DNA of 11,502 nt from Rhizobium sp. Its GTDB lineage: Bacteria; Pseudomonadota; Alphaproteobacteria; Rhizobiales; Rhizobiaceae. Below are positions 6,270 through 11,502 of this stretch, in pieces (position 1 is the stretch's first letter; each line of letters starts with the position of its first letter). The stretch spans positions 1-11,502 of the forward strand of contig DNPN01000133.1 of the NCBI GenBank assembly GCA_003501385.1. Reading direction: 5' to 3'. The notes beneath the pieces were generated by a model that ran no database searches, was not told the origin of the DNA, and was given only the letters and a program-made list of their open reading frames with translations. The position numbers were made by a program, and so were the translations under genes.

Positions 6270-7284
6270 ACTCGGCTTTCCGCATAATCCACACAAACGC
6301 GACACACCCGATCAGTCCGGTGACGATACCAATCGGCATATCCTCCGGGGCCGCTGCCAACCGCGCCACCAGATCGGCCGCAATTAGCACCAATCCTCCC
6401 ACCACAGTGGACAAAGCCAAAACCCCTCGATTGTCTGATCCTGCAAGGGCGCGCACCATATGCGGTACCATCAGTCCCACAAAGCCGATGGCCCCCGAGA
6501 AGGCCACCATCGTCCCGGTTACAAGGGCTGAGACAACAAACAGAGTAAGGCGAAAGCGCGGAACATTGACGCCCAATGTTGTTGCCGTCTCATCTCCCAT
6601 GGCCATGGCATTGAGAAGTTGGGCGTTGGGTAAAAGGTAAGCAAGCGCTGCCATAAGAACGGCTGCGGGATAGATCAGGTGATGCCATTGCGCCAGGCCA
6701 AGACCACCCAGCATCCAGAACATCACCGTTTGCGTGGCGCGGGGATCTCCAAGAAACACCAGAATATTGCCAAGAGCCGTGAAGAAAAACGCAACAATCA
6801 CGCCCGATAGCACAAGCCGGTCCGCTTGCAGGCCGCGAGTTGCCCCGGCAATCATTGGCACCAGCGCTGTTGCCAGCAGAGCGCCCATAAAGGCAAACAA
6901 TGGCACGGTCAAAAGGCCAAGCACCATGCCGGTGTGCAAAAGTGCGACGATGGCACCAAACGCGGCACCCGATGAAACACCCAGCAAATGGGGATCTGCC
7001 AAGGGATTTCGGGTGGCGGGTTGCAACACCGCACCGGTCAATGCAAGACCCGCACCGATAAGACCACCGAGCAGTACACGGGGAAAACGCACATCCCAGA
7101 CAATGCTTTCGCGCCCCTGTGTCCAGTCGATTGCAAAACTATCCGGTTTGATGTGATTTGCCAGAATTTTCCACACAGTTGTGACGGGAATGGGTGCTGC
7201 CCCCAGCGAGACCCCTGCGCTGATGGTGATCAACACAAGGGCCAGCAACAGAAAAGGCCAGAAAACCATTTTAAGACAAGGCAA
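6268..7284 (-). CDS. FecCD/BtuC-type ABC transporter permease (probable corrinoid uptake)
   Basis: This is the inner-membrane permease of a cobalamin/siderophore-class importer (FecCD family), working as a homodimer with the ATPase and binding protein encoded upstream. It has 338 residues, mostly hydrophobic, with about ten predicted membrane segments. Family landmarks include VRFPRVLLGGLIGAGLALTGAVLQ, NPLADPHLLGVSSGAAFGA and the C-terminal GAIGFVGLMVPHMVRALAGSDNR. The chosen start is a TTG at 7284, because AGGA (minus strand, 7296-7293) lies 8 nt before it. The ATG at 7269 has no visible ribosome site. It is the last gene of the operon, 15 bp after the binding-protein gene, and its operon is headed by a cobalamin riboswitch, so B12 or another corrinoid is the likely cargo. 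Confidence 0.9.
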   Translation of the reverse strand: MPCLKMVFWPFLLLALVLITISAGVSLGAAPIPVTTVWKILANHIKPDSFAIDWTQGRESIVWDVRFPRVLLGGLIGAGLALTGAVLQPATRNPLADPHLLGVSSGAAFGAIVALLHTGMVLGLLTVPLFAFMGALLATALVPMIAGATRGLQADRLVLSGVIVAFFFTALGNILVFLGDPRATQTVMFWMLGGLGLAQWHHLIYPAAVLMAALAYLLPNAQLLNAMAMGDETATTLGVNVPRFRLTLFVVSALVTGTMVAFSGAIGFVGLMVPHMVRALAGSDNRGVLALSTVVGGLVLIAADLVARLAAAPEDMPIGIVTGLIGCVAFVWIMRKAE

Positions 7285-7288
7285 AATA

Positions 7289-7302
7289 TAAGTCCTGACT
7301 TA
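7289..7302. repeat. Intercistronic perfect palindrome covering the ribosome site of the permease
   Basis: TAAGTC-CT-GACTTA (7289-7302) is a perfect 6-bp inverted repeat with a 2-bp centre. On the minus strand it spans the TAA stop of the binding-protein gene and the AGGA that serves the TTG start of the permease. It may be a small translational control structure or simply chance; a 2-nt loop is tight for an RNA hairpin. Confidence 0.4.
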
Positions 7303-8256
7303 CAATGACTGCGGATGCAGGGCTGTCGCTAGGCGCGAAATGGCGTCGATATTTCGGGGGCCGGGTGTTGCCTCCACGTAATCGAGCACAACGAAACGGT
7401 TGTTTTTCACAGCATCAATATTTTGGAAGGCCGGATTTTTGCGCAGAAAGTCGATTTTCTGGTCGGCGGTAACATCGCCGTAGTTGACAATGATGATCAC
7501 TTGCGGATTGCGCTCGATCACTGGCTCCCATGACACTTCTGTCCAGCTTTTGTCCACGTCATCCATAATATTCGTGCCACCGGCGGCTTCAATCATTGCC
7601 GTGGGAATGCCGAAGCGTCCGGAGGTGAAAGGTTTTTGCTCGCCCGAGTCATAAACAAAGACGCGTGTTGGCGTGTCTGTCTTGCTGACTTTGGTCTTGA
7701 TGTCTTCAAGCTGCTTTCGATAGCCAGCAACAAGCTTTTCAGCCCGGTCTTCCACCCGGAAGATTTTGCCCAGATTCAGCATATCCACAAACATATCGTC
7801 CATGGTCGGCTTTGGCTTTTGCATGATGTGAATGCAGCTTTCGGTCAGTTCATAGACCTTGATGCCAAGCGGGGCCAAGGTTTCCGGTGTTACCTCGCCG
7901 CCAACCTTCATGCCGTAATTCCAGCCAGCGAAATAGAAATCCGCATCAGCGTTCAGCAGAACTTCCTTACTGGGGTATTTGGCGGACAGCTCGGGTAATT
8001 GTTTCACACCATCGCGAAGTTTTTCATCCAGCGTTTTCCAGCCGGAAACACCCGTGTAACCCACCATGTGATCTTGAAGTTTCAAAGCCAGCATCATTTC
8101 AGTGAGGTTCACGTCATTGGAGACAGCGCGGATTGGCGCTTTGTCGAATGTCACGTCACGGTTACAGCTTCTAATCGTAACCGGTTCGGCCATTGCCGTG
8201 ACTGCCGAGGCGCTAGTGAGAAGAGCGGTAAGGAGTAAGGAGATGATGGTTTTCAT
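7300..8256 (-). CDS. Periplasmic corrinoid-binding protein of ABC importer (BtuF/FepB class)
   Basis: This 318-residue protein of the FepB/BtuF group (Peripla_BP_2) has a signal peptide of about 23 residues ending TAMA before EPVTIRSCNRDVTF. The two-lobe class with a rigid helix hinge is recognisable from GDVTADQKIDFLRKNPAFQNIDAVKNNRFVVLDYVEATPGPRN near the C-terminus. The class binds B12, haem or ferric siderophores, and the sequence alone does not say which. The operon's cobalamin riboswitch makes B12 or a corrinoid the best guess. It starts at ATG 8256, 12 bp after the ATPase stop, with only a weak GGAAT ribosome site. Confidence 0.9.
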   Translation of the reverse strand: MKTIISLLLTALLTSASAVTAMAEPVTIRSCNRDVTFDKAPIRAVSNDVNLTEMMLALKLQDHMVGYTGVSGWKTLDEKLRDGVKQLPELSAKYPSKEVLLNADADFYFAGWNYGMKVGGEVTPETLAPLGIKVYELTESCIHIMQKPKPTMDDMFVDMLNLGKIFRVEDRAEKLVAGYRKQLEDIKTKVSKTDTPTRVFVYDSGEQKPFTSGRFGIPTAMIEAAGGTNIMDDVDKSWTEVSWEPVIERNPQVIIIVNYGDVTADQKIDFLRKNPAFQNIDAVKNNRFVVLDYVEATPGPRNIDAISRLATALHPQSL

Positions 8257-8268
8257 TGTCTATTCCGG

Positions 8269-9060
8269 TCAAACATTGAGGGCGAATGAAAAATGGTGGC
8301 CCGCACCATGATCGATAGCATGGGCGTGGGCTTTGACATCAAATGCGTCGGCGATGTGTTTTGGAGTCAGCACGTCGCTGGGTTCACCGAAGGCTGTCAT
8401 CTGCCCATGGCGCAGAATAGCAGCCTTGGTGGCAAAGCCTGCCGCCAGATTGATGTCGTGCAAGGTGGTGATAATAGTGATGCCGAGTCCCTTCAGCAGA
8501 TCGAGAATTTCCAGCTGGTTACGGATATCGAGATGGTTTGAAGGCTCATCCAGAATCAGTAATTGCGGCTCTTGTGCAAGGGCGCGCGCCACCAGCACGC
8601 GCTGTTTTTCACCGCCGGAAAGCGTGCCGTAGAACCGTTTTTCCATGCCCATGAGGTTCAAATGTTCCATGGCGTGGTGTGCTTTGGCACGATCCGTGGC
8701 TCGGTTTGAGACCAGCGCCTTGCGCCAAGGGATCCGGCCCGTCATCACCACGTCTTCGACCGTGAAGGGAAAGGCAGCAGGTGTCTCCTGCACGACAACG
8801 GCAACTCGCCGCGCAATATCAAGCGGCGACAATTGACGAATATCTAGCCCGTTCAGCAGCACCCTGCCCTCCGTTGGTGAGACCGCGCCATAGAGACACC
8901 GGAGCAAGGTTGTTTTACCGGCCCCATTGGGGCCGACAATCACCAACCGATCTCCGGGGCTGATCGAAAGAGTCATATCGCGTATCAGGTGGCGACCGTT
9001 CTTGGGCGCATAGGCCAGTCTCTCAGTGCTGAGCGCGATGCCGTGTGTGCCGCAGCTCAA
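8269..9060 (-). CDS. ABC transporter ATP-binding protein (BtuD/FepC class)
   Basis: This is the ATPase of the riboswitch-controlled importer. From the TTG at 9060 the protein has 263 residues, normal for the class. It contains Walker A GPNGAGKTT (43-51), the signature LSGGEKQR, Walker B LLILDEPSNHLD and the switch histidine in TTLHDINLA. The C-terminus is histidine-rich (HAHAIDHGAGHH). An AGGGGC ribosome site precedes the TTG at normal distance. The frame stays open to 9414, but that part runs through the riboswitch and has no family similarity, so I exclude it. The TTG overlaps the stop of a 39-codon ORF (TTGA), which suggests translational coupling. Other transporters of this class carry iron chelates; the riboswitch points to cobalamin. 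Confidence 0.9.
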   Translation of the reverse strand: MSCGTHGIALSTERLAYAPKNGRHLIRDMTLSISPGDRLVIVGPNGAGKTTLLRCLYGAVSPTEGRVLLNGLDIRQLSPLDIARRVAVVVQETPAAFPFTVEDVVMTGRIPWRKALVSNRATDRAKAHHAMEHLNLMGMEKRFYGTLSGGEKQRVLVARALAQEPQLLILDEPSNHLDIRNQLEILDLLKGLGITIITTLHDINLAAGFATKAAILRHGQMTAFGEPSDVLTPKHIADAFDVKAHAHAIDHGAGHHFSFALNV

Positions 9061-9176
9061 GAGACGCCCCTGCCCTGCTGAAACAGGACATGACGACCGT
9101 GCTCGTCGTGTAATGGAATGGTTATATAACAAATGAGGCCAGCCTCTCGGCTTGCCTGTGGCCAGTAGATTGCCAT
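9057..9176 (-). CDS. Putative 39-residue leader/small protein between riboswitch and ATPase gene
   Basis: ATG at 9176 opens a frame of 39 codons ending with TGA at 9057-9059. The protein begins MAIYWPQASREAGLICYITI and ends GRHVLFQQGRGVS. A GGACGGGG stretch about 9 nt upstream of the ATG could serve as ribosome site. This is the first plausible start codon downstream of the cobalamin aptamer, 34 bp past its P1 stem. Its stop overlaps the TTG start of the ATPase gene as TTGA, a typical coupling geometry. I recognise no family: there is no signal peptide, no clear membrane segment and a single cysteine. It could be a regulatory leader peptide, a real small protein, or a chance frame in the expression platform. 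Confidence 0.4.
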   Translation of the reverse strand: MAIYWPQASREAGLICYITIPLHDEHGRHVLFQQGRGVS

Positions 9177-9204
9177 CGGAACACCCCGTCCGCTGCGGTT
9201 GAAC

Positions 9205-9400
9205 ATACGAATGGCAGGTCTCCTGGCTTGCGGGTCGCTGTTGGCCTGCGCCTTCCCGGTTGTTCACCAGTGGCGTGATGCAGGCCCACTCGCCGCTTAC
9301 AGTTGCGGGGGCAGCCACGGTATTGGTCCCTCTTGGGTCGTCCTCACCGTATTCCCTTTTCAGCCGCGAGCGATTTTCTCGACCCGCAGCACCATTCATT
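9205..9400 (-). ncRNA. Cobalamin (adenosylcobalamin-type) riboswitch
   Basis: Read on the minus strand, the conserved parts appear in order. P1 is AATGG (9396-9392) paired with CCATT (9214-9210). Then come GGGAATACGGTG (9356-9345) and the core GCTGCCCCCGCAACTGTAAG (9315-9296). Next are GCCACTG and CGGGAAGGCGCAGGCC, and finally the B12 box AGCCAGGAGACCTGCC (9228-9213). A second long pairing GCGGGTCG/CGACCCGC closes the aptamer inside P1. Such elements bind cobalamin and shut off B12 import or synthesis genes. It lies upstream of the ATPase, binding protein and permease genes in the same orientation. No terminator follows, so control is probably translational, acting on the ribosome site near 9185-9192. 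Confidence 0.95.
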
Positions 9401-9450
9401 GGCATTAGTGGCATGGTGCAGATGTCCGTGCAAGGGTGTTTATTCTAAAA

Positions 9451-9479
9451 ATGATATAACATTACATTTTTATTGTCAA
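9451..9479 (-). promoter_or_regulatory. Promoter of the cobalamin uptake operon with overlapping dyad
   Basis: On the minus strand TTGACA (9479-9474) is followed after 17 bp by TATCAT (9456-9451), a near-consensus sigma70-type promoter. Transcription would start about 9444, roughly 50 nt before the riboswitch aptamer. The dyad AATGTTATATCATT (9463-9450), with six of seven pairs matching, covers the -10 box and spacer and resembles the AATGTTATA half of Zur operators. That binding protein is a guess. Confidence 0.6.
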
Positions 9480-9547
9480 TCAATGCTCCTTCCAGACCGG
9501 CGTTTATGAGCAGGAGTTTCAAAATATGACTTGGAGCATGCAAATGT

Positions 9548-9574
9548 AGTTGTGTTGCCACAGCAACTTTTTTT
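9548..9574 (+). terminator. Orphan intrinsic terminator-like element on the plus strand
   Basis: GTTGC (9554-9558) and GCAAC (9563-9567) form a short stem with a 4-nt loop, followed directly by seven T residues (9568-9574). An alternative outer pairing AGTTG/CAACT (9548-9552/9564-9568) competes. No plus-strand gene ends here. It would terminate either a small RNA or an attenuated leader of the glycosyltransferase gene that starts at 9661. I see nothing else I can name between 9575 and 9660. Confidence 0.4.
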
Positions 9575-9660
9575 GTTAGGCTGAGAGAACTGTCGCTTGG
9601 TACCGCTGCTTGTAAAGCCCGGGATGTCGTTTCATAGGTGACGCTGATAGTGGTTGTTCA

Positions 9661-11382
9661 GTGAAGTGGGTGGGTTGCGGTTTGAAGCTCAATAAAAGCT
9701 TGGATGTCGATCATCATGTGTTTGGTCGACAAAATTGGTGGAAGTTCGCGGCATTGGCCGTTTTTTGTATGCTGGCGCTTTTACCGGGGCTTTTCAGCCT
9801 GCCACCAACAGACCGCGATGAATCGCTTTTTTCTCAGGCCAGTCGGCAAATGGTGGAGAGCGGCAACTACGTTGACATCCGCGTTCAAGATAAGCCGCGC
9901 TATCAAAAGCCCATTGGCATTTACTGGCTGCAATCGGCTAGCGCCAAGATATTCCAGCCAGATGACAAGGGGCAGGTTTGGGTCTATCGCATCCCGTCTG
10001 CGCTCGGCATAACAATTGCGGTATTGATGACAGCGGCGTTGGGCGCAGTTTTGTTCAACCCGACCATCGGGTTTGTCGCGGCTTTGATGCTGATGGGTTG
10101 CACCATTGTTAATGTTGAAGCCCGGTTGGCGACAACAGACGCATCATTGTTGGCGGCCATTACCACCACGCAATTTGCATTGGCGCGGGCCTGGCGCGGA
10201 TCGCGCCGGTGGAGCAATTTCGTGCTGTTCTGGACAGCGCTTGGCGTGGGCGTGCTGCTAAAGGGGCCGATCATTCTTTTGCCATTGGTTGGCACGGTTT
10301 TGTGGCTTTGGCGAAGCCAGAAGACGGTTGGTTGGTTTGCAAACCTGAGGCCCCTGCCCGGCCTTGTCTATTTGCTCTTGCTGGTTTCACCGTGGTTCGT
10401 GGCGATTTCCATGGCCAGCCATGGTGCGTTCATGGAGCAGTCGGCGGGCAAAGACTTGCTGGATAAAATCTGGAGCGGTCAGAACCGTGGTATTATCCTG
10501 CCTGGTTTTCACCTGCTGATTTTTCCGTTCATGTTCTTCCCCTTCTCGCTGTTCACCTACATGGCCTTGCCCGATATTTGGCTTCAGCGGAAGAACAGTG
10601 CGGTTTCTTTCTGCCTTGGGTGGATTGTTCCCACCTGGATTGTGTTTGAATTGTCGCTGACAAAGCTGACGCATTATACCATGCCGACCTTTCCCGCCTG
10701 GGCGCTTTTGTCCGCCTGGGCGCTGATTCAGGGGTATCCCAGTCTGAAAAGTGTGTTTTACAAAAACCTCGTGGCCACCTGCTGGGTGCTGATTGGCGTG
10801 GCCTATGCCATTGCCTTCATTGTTCTTGCATTTCGCTTTGGTGGTGATTTGTCCGCGCCGATGTCGTGGTACCAAATCCTTGCCAGCATCGGGCTTGTTG
10901 TCACACAGGCGTTTGGGGTGTTGTTTTTTCACCGTCGGCAGTGGCTTCGCTCTATGGCCGTTGCAAGCCTTGGCAGCCTGCTGTTCATGACCACAGTGTT
11001 TTCGCAAACCTTGCCGGGCTTGTCGAATTTCTGGATCTCAACGCAGGTGGTGGCCAAAGTGCGCGCGGCGGCTCAATGCAGCAATCCAAGGCTGATCACG
11101 GTTGATTTTGATGAGCCGAGTATCGTTCTTCTCGGCGGCACCAAAAGCGTATTGGTGAATACGGGGGACGCCGCAGTTGAGGCTGCGCGCGCTGAACCTT
11201 GCGCCTTTGCCGCGGTCAATGAAGATCAGCTCAACAGCTTTACGGTGGCCATGCAGCGCGAGACGGGGTTACCTTCGGGTGACATCAAGCCTTTCGATAC
11301 GGTCGTCGGCTTCAACCTTGGCAATGGCCACTGGGCAAGCCTGTCGCTCTTTGCGATGCCGCACCATGGTGTGGGCCAGTAA
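9661..11382 (+). CDS. GT39/ArnT-like membrane glycosyltransferase
   Basis: This 573-residue integral membrane protein of the GT-C fold (PMT/ArnT group) would move a sugar from a polyprenyl-phosphate donor to an acceptor on the periplasmic side, often lipid A or another envelope glycan. The first periplasmic loop carries the acidic motif PPTDRDESLFSQASRQM (D51, D53, E54) and then KPRYQKPIGIYWLQSAS, equivalent to the DE...Y..KPI.YW pattern of ArnT. About 11-12 hydrophobic segments follow, with a roughly 110-residue soluble C-terminal part after TTVFSQTLPGLSNFW. The GTG at 9661 is the longest start but has a poor ribosome site; TTG at 9682 or 9700 or GTG at 9718 (just before FGRQNWWKF) are alternatives. 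It is transcribed alone and divergently from the B12 operon. Acceptor and sugar cannot be told from sequence; rhizobial Rgt-type lipid A transferases are one possibility. Confidence 0.87.
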   Translation: MKWVGCGLKLNKSLDVDHHVFGRQNWWKFAALAVFCMLALLPGLFSLPPTDRDESLFSQASRQMVESGNYVDIRVQDKPRYQKPIGIYWLQSASAKIFQPDDKGQVWVYRIPSALGITIAVLMTAALGAVLFNPTIGFVAALMLMGCTIVNVEARLATTDASLLAAITTTQFALARAWRGSRRWSNFVLFWTALGVGVLLKGPIILLPLVGTVLWLWRSQKTVGWFANLRPLPGLVYLLLLVSPWFVAISMASHGAFMEQSAGKDLLDKIWSGQNRGIILPGFHLLIFPFMFFPFSLFTYMALPDIWLQRKNSAVSFCLGWIVPTWIVFELSLTKLTHYTMPTFPAWALLSAWALIQGYPSLKSVFYKNLVATCWVLIGVAYAIAFIVLAFRFGGDLSAPMSWYQILASIGLVVTQAFGVLFFHRRQWLRSMAVASLGSLLFMTTVFSQTLPGLSNFWISTQVVAKVRAAAQCSNPRLITVDFDEPSIVLLGGTKSVLVNTGDAAVEAARAEPCAFAAVNEDQLNSFTVAMQRETGLPSGDIKPFDTVVGFNLGNGHWASLSLFAMPHHGVGQ

Positions 11383-11391
11383 ACGCTTTTA

Positions 11392-11441
11392 AACACTCCC
11401 GGCTTGAAGGTGCTTAAGCGCAACATCAAGCCGGGAGTGTT
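11392..11441 (+). terminator. Strong 16-bp terminator-like hairpin
   Basis: AACACTCCCGGCTTGA (11392-11407) and TCAAGCCGGGAGTGTT (11426-11441) form a perfect 16-bp stem with an 18-nt loop, beginning 9 bp after the glycosyltransferase stop. The loop itself contains the palindrome GCTTAAGC. No long T tract follows on either strand, so it may end transcription in both directions or stabilise the RNA 3' end. Confidence 0.6.
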
Positions 11442-11448
11442 CCCTTGC

Positions 11449-11502
11449 GAGAATTTGTCAGGTTTAGATTGAACCATACAGACTCTCGATTCTTTCGTTT
11501 GA
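11449..11502. repeat. Second RIME-like palindrome, inverted and cut by the window end
   Basis: The imperfect palindrome GAGAATTTGTCAGGTTTA / TGAACCATACAGACTCTC (11449-11466 / 11470-11487) is followed by a linker ending TTCGTTTGA at the window edge. Reverse-complemented, it matches the second palindrome and linker of the element at 6169-6269 with few differences (GAGTCTGT-TGGTTCAATCT-AACCTGAC). The rest of the element lies outside the window. Confidence 0.65.

Noticed and set aside
6164..6640. 158-codon plus-strand frame over the permease 3' end
   Set aside because: Antisense to a clear FecCD permease; its composition is typical of a shadow frame and it begins in a repeat.
9061..9414. N-terminal extension of the ATPase gene up to 9414 (381 residues in all)
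   Set aside because: This stretch contains the cobalamin riboswitch and has no ATPase-family similarity; the TTG at 9060 has a good ribosome site and gives a normal length.
9483..9539. Hairpin formed by ATGCTCC and GGAGCAT
   Set aside because: Only 7 bp with a 43-nt loop and no further symmetry; too weak to call.
10387..11007. 206-codon minus-strand frame inside the glycosyltransferase gene
   Set aside because: Same antisense artefact (Lys/Gln/His-rich); the plus-strand frame is a clear GT-C protein.
6169..11502. Composite mobile element bounded by the two inverted palindromic repeats
   Set aside because: The repeats look like ordinary RIME-type intergenic elements; there is no transposase or target duplication between them, and the enclosed genes are normal housekeeping or transport genes.
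1..11502. CRISPR array, tRNA or rRNA genes, toxin-antitoxin or phage-defence system
   Set aside because: I looked for regular spaced repeats, cloverleaf and CCA-end patterns and defence-type domains and found none.

Overview
The window most likely comes from an alphaproteobacterium of the Hyphomicrobiales (Rhizobiales). Three palindromic intergenic repeats resemble the mosaic elements common in Rhizobium, Sinorhizobium and Agrobacterium, and the gene content fits: polar-amino-acid ABC importers, an Lrp-type regulator, and a B12 importer behind a cobalamin riboswitch. This placement rests on pattern recognition, not a database search.

Layout. Positions 3-521 hold the C-terminal part of an IS30-family transposase, cut by the window edge and broken near base 444. 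Convergent to it is a minus-strand pair: an allE-like (S)-ureidoglycine aminohydrolase (518-1339) and, upstream of it, an Lrp/AsnC regulator (1502-1969). They are separated by a palindromic repeat and a candidate operator with two CCGTATT copies 20 bp apart. Divergent from the regulator is a five-gene plus-strand operon (2131-6109): ATPase, periplasmic binding protein, two HisQ/HisM-type permeases, and an MmuM-like homocysteine S-methyltransferase. The binding protein keeps the alpha-amino-acid pocket of the LAO/HisJ family. However, it appears to lack the acidic residue that reads a basic side chain. With the methyltransferase next door, a methylated or sulfonium amino acid such as S-methylmethionine is a reasonable guess for the substrate.

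After a terminator-like hairpin and a two-palindrome repeat comes a minus-strand cobalamin uptake operon (read from 9176 down to 6268). Its order is promoter, cobalamin riboswitch, a 39-codon small ORF, ATPase, periplasmic binding protein and FecCD-type permease. The small ORF is the first start codon after the riboswitch and its stop overlaps the TTG start of the ATPase (TTGA), so riboswitch control could reach the transporter by translational coupling. This is the most interesting unexplained structure I found. The promoter also carries a dyad reminiscent of a Zur box.

The right end holds a plus-strand GT39/ArnT-like membrane glycosyltransferase (9661-11382), a strong 16-bp hairpin, and a second, inverted copy of the 6.2-kb repeat running off the window. 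I see no tRNA, rRNA, CRISPR array or prophage.
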